This document shows, piece by piece, positions 34,515 through 42,973 of a stretch of 64,000 bases of DNA (positions within the stretch are counted from its first letter, which is position 1; each line of letters begins with the position of its first letter). Position numbers and translations under genes: made by a program. The DNA is taken from the NCBI GenBank assembly GCA_041671545.1, contig JBAZBI010000001.1:434001-498000 (forward strand), read 5' to 3'. This DNA comes from UBA1563 sp041671545 (GTDB taxonomy: Bacteria > Bacteroidota > Ignavibacteria > Ignavibacteriales > Ignavibacteriaceae). Under the pieces are notes generated by a model. The model had not been told where the DNA came from. It saw nothing but the letters and a program-made list of their open reading frames with translations, and did not search any database.

Positions 34515-35480
34515 ATGAGCATTCTTGTTGATAAAAAAACGCGTTTGGTGGTTCAAGGAATTACCGGCGGCGAAGGTTCTTTTCACGCAAAACAAATGAT
34601 CGAATACAAAACTAAAGTTGTTGCAGGCGTTACTCCCGGCAAAGGCGGAACTAAGTTTGACGACACCGATATTCCGATTTTTAATACCGTTGCCGAAGCA
34701 GTAAAAATTGCAAAAGCAAATACGTCGGTTATTTTTGTTCCCCCTGCGTTTGCAGCAGATGCTATTTTAGAGGCTGCAAATGCCGGTATAAAAGTTATCA
34801 TTTGTATAACGGAAGGAATTCCCGCTAAAGATATGACGATGGCTTATAATGCGATAAAAAATAAAGATGTTGTTTTAATTGGTCCAAACTGCCCCGGTGT
34901 TATTTCTCCCGGACAAGCAAAAGTTGGAATCATGCCGGGCTTTATTCATAAGCAAGGAAAGATAGGCGTTGTTTCCCGCAGCGGAACTTTGACGTACGAA
35001 GCCGTAAAACAATTAACTGATTTGAAGATTGGACAATCTACATGCGTTGGTATTGGCGGTGATCCGATCATCGGCTCACAATTTATAAACATTATAAAAA
35101 TGTTTAACGATGATCCGGGAACAGAAGGAATTGTAATGATCGGTGAAATTGGCGGAAGCGCTGAAGAAGATGCTGCAGCTTTCATAAAGAAAAATGTAAA
35201 GAAACCTGTTGTCGGATTTATTGCCGGAAGAACCGCTCCTGCCGGAAGAAGAATGGGACACGCGGGCGCAATCATTTCAGGCGGAAAAGGAACTGCTGCT
35301 GAAAAAATGGCAGCGATGAAAAAAGCCGGAATTAAAGTTGTCGAAAGTCCGGCAGAAATTGGCATCACCATGAAAAAAGCTTTGGAAGAAGTTTACGGTG
35401 CGAAGAAACCGTTTAAGAAGATCGCAACAAAAACAACGACGAATAAAAAAGTTGTTTTGAAGAAATCAACTAAAAAATAA
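34515..35480 (+). CDS. sucD: succinyl-CoA synthetase alpha subunit
   Basis: A 321-residue subunit that carries the phospho-histidine and binds CoA. It has LVVQGITGGEGSFHAKQMIEY, GPNCPGVISPG, GIGGDPIIGSQF and the active-site loop GRRMGHAGAIISGGKG (His near residue 249). The beta subunit gene sucC is not adjacent, which is unusual for many bacteria but common in Chlorobi-type genomes. The last 28 residues are an extra lysine-rich tail (KKPFKKIATKTTTNKK) absent from the E. coli protein. It works in the TCA cycle with Icd. Confidence 0.93.
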   Translation: MSILVDKKTRLVVQGITGGEGSFHAKQMIEYKTKVVAGVTPGKGGTKFDDTDIPIFNTVAEAVKIAKANTSVIFVPPAFAADAILEAANAGIKVIICITEGIPAKDMTMAYNAIKNKDVVLIGPNCPGVISPGQAKVGIMPGFIHKQGKIGVVSRSGTLTYEAVKQLTDLKIGQSTCVGIGGDPIIGSQFINIIKMFNDDPGTEGIVMIGEIGGSAEEDAAAFIKKNVKKPVVGFIAGRTAPAGRRMGHAGAIISGGKGTAAEKMAAMKKAGIKVVESPAEIGITMKKALEEVYGAKKPFKKIATKTTTNKKVVLKKSTKK

Positions 35481-35505
35481 TTTCTGAAATTTCTTTTATC
35501 TTAAA

Positions 35506-35537
35506 GCGTCATCCCCTAAAAACGGGTGACGCAATTT
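35506..35537 (+). terminator. probable terminator between sucD and ndk
   Basis: Stem GCGTCA-CCC / GGG-TGACGC (with one bulged base), followed by AATTTTTA. It is 26 bases past the sucD stop, so ndk may use its own promoter or read-through. Confidence 0.6.
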
Positions 35538-35561
35538 TTATGTTTAATAATTGGAGAATAA

Positions 35562-35993
35562 ATGACAAATAGAACGTTTGCGATGATAAAACCTGACGCA
35601 GTAAGAAAAAATCTTGTTGGACAAATAATTACTAAATTCACCGAAGCCGGATTTAAAGTTAAAGCGATGAAAATGACACGGCTTACAAAAGAATCAGCTC
35701 AAGGATTTTACGAAGTTCATAAAGAAAGGCCGTTTTACAACGACCTTGTTGAGTTTATGAGTTCGGGTCCGATCGTTGCTTTAGCATTAGAGAAAGAAAA
35801 TGCCGTAGCCGATTACAGAAAACTTATCGGTGCAACCGATCCGGCAGAAGCTGAAGAAGGAACGATACGTAAATTATATGCTGATAGTAAAAGTGAAAAC
35901 GCGGTTCATGGTTCCGACTCTGATGAAAATGCTGCATTAGAAATTGCTCACTTTTTTTCAAGACACGAATTATTAAATAACTACACCGATTAA
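35562..35993 (+). CDS. ndk: nucleoside diphosphate kinase
   Basis: A 143-residue enzyme that balances NTP and dNTP pools by transferring the gamma phosphate via a phospho-His. It begins RTFAMIKPDAVRKN and has the active site NAVHGSDSDENA with the catalytic His. Length and motifs are fully normal. GGAG lies eight bases before the ATG. The NUDIX gene begins two bases after the stop. Confidence 0.96.
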   Translation: MTNRTFAMIKPDAVRKNLVGQIITKFTEAGFKVKAMKMTRLTKESAQGFYEVHKERPFYNDLVEFMSSGPIVALALEKENAVADYRKLIGATDPAEAEEGTIRKLYADSKSENAVHGSDSDENAALEIAHFFSRHELLNNYTD

Positions 35994-35995
35994 CA

Positions 35996-36535
35996 TTGCT
36001 ACGCTGGCAAAAAATCTCTTCACAGACAAAATTCCAGAATGACCATTGGAGTTACAAAATTGACGAGTTTCAATTAGAAAACGGTGAACGAGGAGTTTAT
36101 CACTACGTTCACACGTTTGGTTCTTCAATGGTTATTCCCGTTACTTCCGATGGAAATATTTTGATGGTAAAACAATACCGGTATTTAAACGAACGCGAAA
36201 GTATTGAGTTTCCATGCGGTGGAATGGAAGAAGGAATTTCATATAAAGAAAATGCTTTAAAGGAACTTCGTGAAGAAACCGGATTTTCTGCAGGAACAAT
36301 TTTAGAAGTTGGAGAGTTTGCACCGTTTACCGGCGCCGCGGATGAAATCTCAAAAGTTTTTCTTGCAAAAGATTTATTTCAGTCTCCCCTTCCGAAAGAT
36401 GCAACGGAAGAATTTGAATTATTGGAAAAAACTCCAAAAGAAATTGAAGAACTAATCAATAAAAATATTATTTGGGATGGACTAACGTTAGCCGCCTGGT
36501 CGCTGGCAAGGAGACATTTTCAAAATGATTTATAA
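35996..36535 (+). CDS. NUDIX hydrolase (ADP-ribose pyrophosphatase-like)
   Basis: A 179-residue NUDIX enzyme with a start at TTG, two bases after the ndk stop, so it depends on translational coupling. The NUDIX box is present: GGMEEGISYKENALKELREETGF, matching Gx5Ex7REUxEExG. The surrounding sequence (KQYRYLNERESIEFPCG) is that of ADP-ribose or ADP-sugar pyrophosphatases. It overlaps the next gene by 11 bases. The true substrate cannot be read from the sequence. Confidence 0.88.
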   Translation: MLRWQKISSQTKFQNDHWSYKIDEFQLENGERGVYHYVHTFGSSMVIPVTSDGNILMVKQYRYLNERESIEFPCGGMEEGISYKENALKELREETGFSAGTILEVGEFAPFTGAADEISKVFLAKDLFQSPLPKDATEEFELLEKTPKEIEELINKNIIWDGLTLAAWSLARRHFQNDL

Positions 36536-37766
36536 ATTTATCCTCACCGTACTTTTTTTTCTGCAAACAATTTTTTGCCAAACGAATAAAATCAATATAG
36601 CAACCGGAGCCGATCTGCTTCTTTCTGAAAATATTGATTTAATCGAAGGAAGAAATATTGGAATAGTTACAAACCACACGGCTGTATTGTCAAACGGAAT
36701 CCATCTTATCGACGCACTTTATTCATCGGAGTTTAGGATTAAAATTGTCGCGTTATTCGGTCCTGAGCATGGAATACGCGGGCAGGTGCAAGCCGGTGAA
36801 AAGATTGAAAATCTTATTGATGAGAAAACCCTGATTCCCGTTTATTCACTTTATGGAAAAAATAAAAAGCCAACAAAAGAAATGTTAAAAGGTGTTGAAG
36901 TTTTAGTTTTTGACATGCAGGATGTCGGAGCTCGTTTCTACACATACATTTCTACACTTTATTATTCACTGCAAGCCGCGGCAGAAAATAATATACCGAT
37001 TGTTGTGCTTGATCGACCGAATCCTATCGGTGGATATTATGTTGATGGACCAATCCGGCATGATTCATTAAGCTCTTTCGTCGGAATTGCTCCGATTCCT
37101 ATTGTTCATGGGATGACTTTTGGTGAATTGGCAAATTATTTTAACGAAGAAAAACTTTTAGGAAATAATCTCCATGCTACCCTTGAAGTTTTACAAATGA
37201 AAAACTGGAAGAGGAATTATTTTTTCGACGACTTGAATCTTCCCTGGATAAAACCATCTCCAAACATTACTGATTTGCAGACCGCTATCATATACCCGGG
37301 AACTTGTTTAATTGAAGGAACAAATATTTCAGAAGGAAGAGGAACAGCACAACCATTTTTAATAATCGGAGCACCATTTATCAATGCAAAACAGTTGGTA
37401 AATGAATTGCAGAAATTCAAATTTAAAGGATTGACTTTCTCCGGGACTACTTTTACACCACAAAATATTCCAAACGTTGCTGAAAATCCCAAATACAAAG
37501 AAATAATTTGCAACGGTATTGAGATAAAAGTGACTGATAAAAACAAGGTTGAATCGGTAAAATTTGGAATAGCACTTCTTTATACGCTACACAAATTATA
37601 TCCGAATAAATTTTCATTTAAAGACAAATCGTTTGACCTACTTTCAGGTGATGCTAAATTAAGAGAACAGCTGTTAAGAAATGTAAAACCGGATAAAATT
37701 TATAAGTCATACCAAAAAGAATTATCAAGCTTCAAAGAAATAAGGAAAAAATATTTACTTTATTAA
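36525..37766 (+). CDS. namZ: NamZ-like exo-beta-N-acetylmuramidase (DUF1343)
   Basis: A 413-residue protein with a signal peptide (FILTVLFFLQTIFCQTNK) and a full DUF1343 region: GIVTNHTAVLSNG, LFGPEHGIRGQVQAGE, FDMQDVGARFYTYISTL and VLDRPNPIGG. NamZ of Bacillus releases MurNAc from peptidoglycan fragments; Bacteroidota homologs probably recycle wall material in the periplasm. It overlaps the NUDIX gene and is followed, eight bases later, by a lipoprotein gene. Confidence 0.85.
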   Translation: MIYKFILTVLFFLQTIFCQTNKINIATGADLLLSENIDLIEGRNIGIVTNHTAVLSNGIHLIDALYSSEFRIKIVALFGPEHGIRGQVQAGEKIENLIDEKTLIPVYSLYGKNKKPTKEMLKGVEVLVFDMQDVGARFYTYISTLYYSLQAAAENNIPIVVLDRPNPIGGYYVDGPIRHDSLSSFVGIAPIPIVHGMTFGELANYFNEEKLLGNNLHATLEVLQMKNWKRNYFFDDLNLPWIKPSPNITDLQTAIIYPGTCLIEGTNISEGRGTAQPFLIIGAPFINAKQLVNELQKFKFKGLTFSGTTFTPQNIPNVAENPKYKEIICNGIEIKVTDKNKVESVKFGIALLYTLHKLYPNKFSFKDKSFDLLSGDAKLREQLLRNVKPDKIYKSYQKELSSFKEIRKKYLLY

Positions 37767-37774
37767 GGATAAAA

Positions 37775-38821
37775 ATGAAAAAACTACTTGTACTAATATT
37801 ATTACTACTTCCCTTTTTTATCGGATGCGGTAAAAAAGAAGAACCAAAGAAAGAGGAAATAACCTTTTCTACCGCTTTTGATTCTTCCGATATAAAAGCT
37901 GTTCCAATTACCGATGGTTCGCTTTCTTCTGTTGAACTAAAATATGGATTTACAAAAGGTTCAGAATATAACTATCGCTTAACCAGCATAACCGATGATA
38001 ATCAATCAATCAATGCTGATACCTCAATCGCACAAAATATTAAACAGGCGCTTACCTATTTGTTAAAACTCAATGTAAAAGATGTTGATAAAGACGGTGT
38101 AATGGAAATTGAGTTTACTTTTACTTCTGTTAAACTTGATGCAACCGGCAACGGGAAAACATTCTCTTATCAATCCGGTAATAAACTTACCGGTGATGAT
38201 AAAAAGAATTACGCCAATTATGAAGCTGTGATTAATAATCCTTTTACTGCAAGAGTAGCTCCCAAGGGAGATATTCTGGAATTTTTCAGAACCGATAGAA
38301 TTGCAAATAAAATTATCGAATTGGGCGGACTGAAAGATTCGGTTTCTTTAGAAGAAAAGAAAATGCTTCAACAACAAATCACCGAAGGAGCGCTTCGTCC
38401 TTTACTTTCACAAGTTTTTAGAAAATTGCCTGATAATCAGGTCAAAAAGGATTCAATATGGACGATGACAAATCCTCCGGCTCAACTTCCATTTTTTGAA
38501 ATGATAAATACTTTGAATTTCAAAATAACCGGTTTTGAAAAATATAAAGAAAGTAACCTTGCTGTAATTGACGCTGGTTTAAATTCACAGTATAAAATCT
38601 CCGAAAGAGCTAAACAAGCAAAAGTTACAGTCAAGTCACCCACCTACAAAGGTGAAGGAAAAATTTATTTTAACCTGTCAAAAGGTTTGGTAGAAAAGTC
38701 AAAGACTAATTTGTATTTAACGATTGAGATGAGTATGATGGCTCCAGGAAGAACCGGGGGTATGCAGAAAGTAACTCAAAGACAGTACACAAAAACAACG
38801 AACATATTAGAACTATTGTAA
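37775..38821 (+). CDS. DUF6263-like lipoprotein
   Basis: A 348-residue lipoprotein. The signal ends in the lipobox FIGC (Cys near residue 18), followed by a charged linker GKKEEPKKEE. The body is a beta-rich domain with repeated long strands (YGFTKGSEYNYRLTSI), like DUF6263. It is probably anchored in the outer or inner membrane, facing the periplasm. It is the last gene of the ndk-NUDIX-namZ group. No enzyme motif is visible. Confidence 0.7.
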   Translation: MKKLLVLILLLLPFFIGCGKKEEPKKEEITFSTAFDSSDIKAVPITDGSLSSVELKYGFTKGSEYNYRLTSITDDNQSINADTSIAQNIKQALTYLLKLNVKDVDKDGVMEIEFTFTSVKLDATGNGKTFSYQSGNKLTGDDKKNYANYEAVINNPFTARVAPKGDILEFFRTDRIANKIIELGGLKDSVSLEEKKMLQQQITEGALRPLLSQVFRKLPDNQVKKDSIWTMTNPPAQLPFFEMINTLNFKITGFEKYKESNLAVIDAGLNSQYKISERAKQAKVTVKSPTYKGEGKIYFNLSKGLVEKSKTNLYLTIEMSMMAPGRTGGMQKVTQRQYTKTTNILELL

Positions 38822-38885
38822 TTTTTGTTTGACTCCGACAATTTGACTACTACATATTCCTTTTTGAAAATCTTAAAGGAATATT

Positions 38886-38956
38886 GAACAAAGAATTTCG
38901 AATGATGAAGTTCAAATAAAAATTACATTCACTTCGAAATTCATTATTTCTTGTTC
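38886..38956. repeat. imperfect inverted repeat
   Basis: Arm 1 (38886-38902) GAACAAAGAATTTCGAA is matched by the complement of TTCGAAATTC ... TTCTTGTTC at 38933-38956. The words GAACAA, GAATTTCGAA and GATGAAG are re-used in a loose way. No T-run follows and no coding potential is seen. Confidence 0.55.
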
Positions 38957-39026
38957 ATTATTCGGTGTTTAATAATCGTTTACATGTTATTACTTCCAGT
39001 TCAAAAGAAGTCTAATTCTTATATTT

Positions 39027-39060
39027 AAAAGCCTAAGCAATTTTTCACTTAGGCTTTTTT
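39027..39060. terminator. bidirectional terminator
   Basis: Perfect 11-bp stem AAAAGCCTAAG / CTTAGGCTTTT (39027-39037 with 39048-39058) with T-runs on both sides. It lies between the convergent lipoprotein (plus) and M3 peptidase (minus) genes and can stop both. Confidence 0.88.
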
Positions 39061-39084
39061 AATTTTTAGTGGTTGACCAATTCT

Positions 39085-41187
39085 TTAATTTAATCCCCGT
39101 TTCTGCAACAACGCATCAATCTTCGGTTCTCTTCCTCTAAACTGTTTATAAAGAACCATCGGATCATCGCTGCCAGCATTCTTCAAAAGATTTCTAAACG
39201 CTTTTGCCGTCGCGGGATCAAACACATCATTTTTTTCTTTGAAAGCTGCGAATGCATCGGCATCTAAAACCGCAGCCCAAACGTATCCGTAATATCCGGC
39301 GGCGTAACCATCATCAGCAAAAATGTGTTGAAAATTTGTGCTTTGGTAACGTGATTCAATCTCAGGAATTATTCCGTGTTTGGATAAAGATTCTTTTTCA
39401 AATTCAACTGCGTCTCTTTCCTTCACATCTGCGATCGAATGCCAATCCATATCCAACAAAGACGCAGCTAAATATTCAACTGTTTCAAATCCTTGATTGA
39501 AATGCCCTGCGTTGACAATTTTTTTGATCAATTCATCCGGCATTACTTTTCCGGTTTTGTAATGCTTCGCGTGCATTTTTAGAACTGCCGGATCTGAAGC
39601 CCAATTCTCCATTACCTGCGAAGGTAATTCCACAAAATCAACGGGAACCCGTTTACCGGATGGATAGATCGAAGTTGCAATTAAATAATGAAGTGCGTGT
39701 CCGAATTCATGGAACAATGTATTCACATCATCAAAACTTAAAAGTGCCGGTTTATCGTTTGTTGGTTTTGTAAAATTTCCAACATTGTAAATAACTGGAG
39801 AAATAAACTTCCCATCCATATTTGACTGGCTGGTAAATTCACTCATCCAAGCACCGCTTCGTTTGCTGTCACGCGGGAAATAATCAGTATATAAAATTCC
39901 GAGATGTTTTCCATTTGCTTCGAGTACTTCAAACACTTTTACATCAGGATGATAAACTGGAATATTTTTTTGCTGAACGAATTTTAATCCGTAAAGTTTT
40001 GTAGCAACACCAAAAGCTCCGTCAATTACATTTTCGAGTTTAAAGTAAGGGCGAAGCATTTCTGCGTCAAGCGCATATTTTTCAGTTCTAACTTTTTCTG
40101 CATAATACCACCAATCCCATGGTAGCAATTTGAAGTTGCCGCCTTCTGAATCAATAATTTTTTGCATGTCGGCAACTTCTTCTTTTGCTTTGTTTAAAGC
40201 CGGTGTCCAGAGCTCGTTCAAAAATTTATAAACGTTGCTTGGATTTTTTGACATATTGACTTCCAATTTGAAATCAGCATACGTTTTATAGCCAAGTAAC
40301 GCTGCTTTCTCAACTCGCAAAGAAGCCATTTTTGTGAGAATCTCTTTCGTGTCTAATTCATTGTTGTTGTTGCCGCGAGTTAAATATGCTTTAAATAATT
40401 TCTCGCGCAGATTTCTTTTAGTGGAATATTGGAGAAACGGAGTCCAACTCGGCCGTTGCAATGTGAATGCCCATTTGCCATCGAGTCCTTTTCCTTTAGC
40501 AGTTTCAGCAGCGCCTTGAATTACACCTTCAGGTAATCCGGCGAGATCATCTTTATTATCGATCACGAGTCCGACTGCATTTGTTTCTTTCAAAATATTT
40601 TCAGCGAACTTTACGCCGAGAAGAGAAAGTTCTTCATTTATCTTTTTAAATTTTTCTTTTTCTTCTTTATTAAGGTTGGCTCCACCGCGAACAAAATCCT
40701 TGTAATAATTTTCAAGAACTACTTTTTGCTCAGTTGTAAGATTTAGTTTGTCTTTTTCATGATAAATGCTTTTCACACGAGTGAAGAATTTTTCGTTGAG
40801 ATAAATCTCGTCAAAATGTTTTGAGATCATCGGGGCGGTTTTTTGAGCGATTGCTTGAATCTTCTCATTAGTATTCGCTCCATTCAACGCGTTAAAAACG
40901 TTGTTAACTTTAGTGAAAAGTTTTCCGCTTCTTTCAAATGCGGCAATCGTGTTTTCGAATGTTGGGTTTTCTTTATTGTTAACAATTGCCTCAACTTCGG
41001 CGGTTTGTTGTTTCATTCCCTCTTCATAGGCGGGCATGAAATGTTCGTTTTTAATTTCATTGAATGGAGGAGTGCCGAAGGGAGTCTTCCATTCTTTAAA
41101 AAAAGGATTGTTCATTTTGTTTTTATCCGATTGCAAAGTGAATGCGCATAATATTGTTAAGAGGAATAGACTAATAATTATTTTCAT
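39085..41187 (-). CDS. dcp: M3 family zinc peptidase (Dcp/oligopeptidase A type)
   Basis: A 700-residue peptidase that trims short peptides. The zinc motif is LFHEFGHALHYL near residue 492. The N-terminal helices (NPTFENTIAAFERSG) and C-terminal segment (YAAGYYGYVWAAVLDADAF) are typical of peptidyl-dipeptidase Dcp. It has an N-terminal signal peptide (KIIISLFLLTILCAFT), so it is secreted to the periplasm, unlike the cytoplasmic E. coli enzymes. It stands alone. Confidence 0.9.
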   Translation of the reverse strand: MKIIISLFLLTILCAFTLQSDKNKMNNPFFKEWKTPFGTPPFNEIKNEHFMPAYEEGMKQQTAEVEAIVNNKENPTFENTIAAFERSGKLFTKVNNVFNALNGANTNEKIQAIAQKTAPMISKHFDEIYLNEKFFTRVKSIYHEKDKLNLTTEQKVVLENYYKDFVRGGANLNKEEKEKFKKINEELSLLGVKFAENILKETNAVGLVIDNKDDLAGLPEGVIQGAAETAKGKGLDGKWAFTLQRPSWTPFLQYSTKRNLREKLFKAYLTRGNNNNELDTKEILTKMASLRVEKAALLGYKTYADFKLEVNMSKNPSNVYKFLNELWTPALNKAKEEVADMQKIIDSEGGNFKLLPWDWWYYAEKVRTEKYALDAEMLRPYFKLENVIDGAFGVATKLYGLKFVQQKNIPVYHPDVKVFEVLEANGKHLGILYTDYFPRDSKRSGAWMSEFTSQSNMDGKFISPVIYNVGNFTKPTNDKPALLSFDDVNTLFHEFGHALHYLIATSIYPSGKRVPVDFVELPSQVMENWASDPAVLKMHAKHYKTGKVMPDELIKKIVNAGHFNQGFETVEYLAASLLDMDWHSIADVKERDAVEFEKESLSKHGIIPEIESRYQSTNFQHIFADDGYAAGYYGYVWAAVLDADAFAAFKEKNDVFDPATAKAFRNLLKNAGSDDPMVLYKQFRGREPKIDALLQKRGLN

Positions 41188-41245
41188 AAAACAACTCCGT
41201 GATAATTATTGAACTGTATTTTAGATTGATATTTTGTTTTTTTAC

Positions 41246-42559
41246 TTAAATTTTTTGAACGATAATTCGCATTCCTTCAACTTTAATAACTCTTATTTGT
41301 GAGCCTCTTTCAATAAAATCTCCTGCTGTTACCACATCATAACGGTTATCGTTTATTATTGCGGTTCCGGCGGGACGAAGCGTGGTAAATGCTTCTCCCG
41401 TTTCATTTAAAAGTTTTTCATAAGAAGGATGAGAAATAAATCCGTCTTGTGCAGCGTTCTCGTTTGATAAAATCAATTTGTTAAAAGTTGTCGTTTTCGG
41501 GAGATATTTCACCAACAAAAACATAATCACTACTGAAGCAAATACAGCGGTACCAAGTTGAATTATTGCGGTGTAAAGGATGTTCGAATCAAAATAATAT
41601 TCGGCATTAAAAAGAGAAAAGAATATTGATCCAACCACAAGAAGAATTCCGGCAATACCCGTTACACCAAATCCGGGGATAACAAATATTTCTACAATCA
41701 ACAAAATTATACCGATAACAAATAACAAAATTTCAAATATCGAAGCTATTTGTAAAATGAAAGATGAACCGAAAAAAAGTGCAAGCGCAATAAGAGAAAC
41801 TGTTCCGGCTAAACCCCAGCCCGGAGTTTTTATTTCCGTGTAAAGTCCAACTAAACCTATCATTATAAGCAGCGACGAAACAACTGGATTGTTTAAGAAA
41901 CGAACGAACGTTTCTGCCCAATTTGCTTTCTCTTCAATTATAAGTACGTTGTGAATGTCAAAGGCATCCAATACTTTGGAAAGATTTTCAACTGTGGTAT
42001 CAGAAATTTGGTACTTAAGCGCTTCTGCTGAAGTTAACGTTATAAGTGTTGTGCTGTCATCCAAGCCCGGAATAACAACGCGTTCATCAACCATCGCTTC
42101 GGCGATGTCTGTTCTTCTTCCATTTTTTTCTGCTGTAGAACGCATCTCGGAGCGCATGTAAGATTGATATTTTTCTGATTGCTTCTGTCCGGTTTGATCA
42201 ACCACAGTAGTAGCGCCGATTGAACTTCCGGGAGCCATCGCAATTTTTTTACATGAAAGTGTAATTAATGCACCGGCGGAGATCGCACGATTTTTTACAA
42301 AAGCGATGGTTAAAACTTTACTTTCGAGGATTGCATCTTTTATTTGTGTTGCGGCATCAACTCTACCGCCAAAAGTGTTTATCTCAAAAACAATTGCTAC
42401 TGCATTTTGCGATTCAGCATCGGAAATAACTCTCCGAACAAACGGAGCTAAACCGAGATCAATTTCCCCCTCAATTTTTGCATGAAAAACTTTTTGAGCG
42501 CTGTTGTATGACGACAGCGTGAGAAACAGTAAACAAAGGGTAAACAAGATTCTTTTCAT
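41246..42559 (-). CDS. NfeD family membrane serine protease
   Basis: A 437-residue long-form NfeD. After a signal peptide comes a ClpP/SppA-like protease domain with NTFGGRVDAA and the nucleophile in RAISAGALIT (Ser94). Four to five transmembrane segments follow (about 220-350). A C-terminal OB-fold NfeD domain ends the protein (GEAFTTLRPAGTAIINDNRYDVV). Long NfeD proteins cleave stomatin-type partners and are linked to membrane quality control. No stomatin gene is adjacent here. The gene is divergent from the trp operon. Confidence 0.88.
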   Translation of the reverse strand: MKRILFTLCLLFLTLSSYNSAQKVFHAKIEGEIDLGLAPFVRRVISDAESQNAVAIVFEINTFGGRVDAATQIKDAILESKVLTIAFVKNRAISAGALITLSCKKIAMAPGSSIGATTVVDQTGQKQSEKYQSYMRSEMRSTAEKNGRRTDIAEAMVDERVVIPGLDDSTTLITLTSAEALKYQISDTTVENLSKVLDAFDIHNVLIIEEKANWAETFVRFLNNPVVSSLLIMIGLVGLYTEIKTPGWGLAGTVSLIALALFFGSSFILQIASIFEILLFVIGIILLIVEIFVIPGFGVTGIAGILLVVGSIFFSLFNAEYYFDSNILYTAIIQLGTAVFASVVIMFLLVKYLPKTTTFNKLILSNENAAQDGFISHPSYEKLLNETGEAFTTLRPAGTAIINDNRYDVVTAGDFIERGSQIRVIKVEGMRIIVQKI

Positions 42560-42750
42560 TTTTCAACCTAACTCATATTCATGGTTATTTTCAAATGAAA
42601 TATACAAAGAGTTCGTGAAAATAAGGTTTCAACTTATTTCCGCTTTTGTAAAAGCTGATTTGTTACATCAACGGAATCATGTTCCCCAAAACATTTCGCA
42701 GGTAAATAGAATTTTCCCATGTAAAATGTGGTAAATAATTCATCATTCGC
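42560..42750. other. non-coding spacer between nfeD and the trp promoter
   Basis: About 190 bases between two divergent genes. I see no small gene or hairpin in it; it probably holds the nfeD promoter and any trp operator. Confidence 0.5.
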
Positions 42751-42779
42751 TTGACATTGAGCTTTCCATCGCTTACTTT
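42751..42779 (+). promoter_or_regulatory. candidate sigma-70-type promoter of the trp operon
   Basis: A perfect TTGACA at 42751-42756 and, after 17 bases, TACTTT (42774-42779). A start point a few bases on would leave only a very short lead before the trp leader peptide ATG at 42793. The -10 box is weak. Confidence 0.4.
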
Positions 42780-42792
42780 TACAACCAAAATT

Positions 42793-42888
42793 ATGAAAAA
42801 CATCACCGGAACATATTATTACTCGAATTTTGCAACCAATAGCTATTTTGGTTGGTGGTTTAGTACGCGCGGTTGTACATCCCAGTGA
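42793..42888 (+). CDS. trpL: trp operon leader peptide
   Basis: A 31-codon open frame beginning with ATG and ending at TGA. The peptide has Tyr-Tyr-Tyr at residues 8-10 and FGWWF at 19-23, with two adjacent Trp codons (42853-42858). It lies before trpE with a terminator in between. Paired Trp codons in a short upstream peptide are the hallmark of ribosome-mediated attenuation. Ribosomes would stall there when charged tRNA-Trp is scarce. The ribosome binding site is weak, as is common in this lineage. The peptide itself need have no function. Confidence 0.85.
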   Translation: MKNITGTYYYSNFATNSYFGWWFSTRGCTSQ

Positions 42889-42950
42889 TTTTTGAGAAAT
42901 AATAAAATTTTAAGAAGCCCTTCTCAGAACCAACTGGGAAGGGTTTTTTG
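42880..42950 (+). promoter_or_regulatory. trp attenuator: antiterminator and terminator
   Basis: The terminator is CCCTTCTCAG (42918-42927), loop aaccaa, CTGGGAAGGG (42934-42943), then TTTTTT: ten pairs with one G-U. The antiterminator strand is TCCCAGT (42880-42886), which ends on the first base of the leader stop codon and is a perfect complement of ACTGGGA (42933-42939) in the terminator. A ribosome that finishes the leader covers TCCCAGT and lets the terminator form. One stalled at the Trp codons 22 bases upstream leaves it free to break the terminator. Confidence 0.85.
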
Positions 42951-42973
42951 TTTTTAATAAACGATAAAAGAAA

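Noticed and set aside
34946..35371. 141-codon minus-strand open frame
   Set aside because: Antisense shadow of sucD; its proline- and isoleucine-rich product matches nothing and the plus-strand gene is certain.
42793..42973. T-box or TRAP-type control of trp
   Set aside because: No T-box sequence AGGGTGGnACCGCG and no run of spaced GAG/TAG triplets; the Trp-Trp leader peptide explains the terminator.
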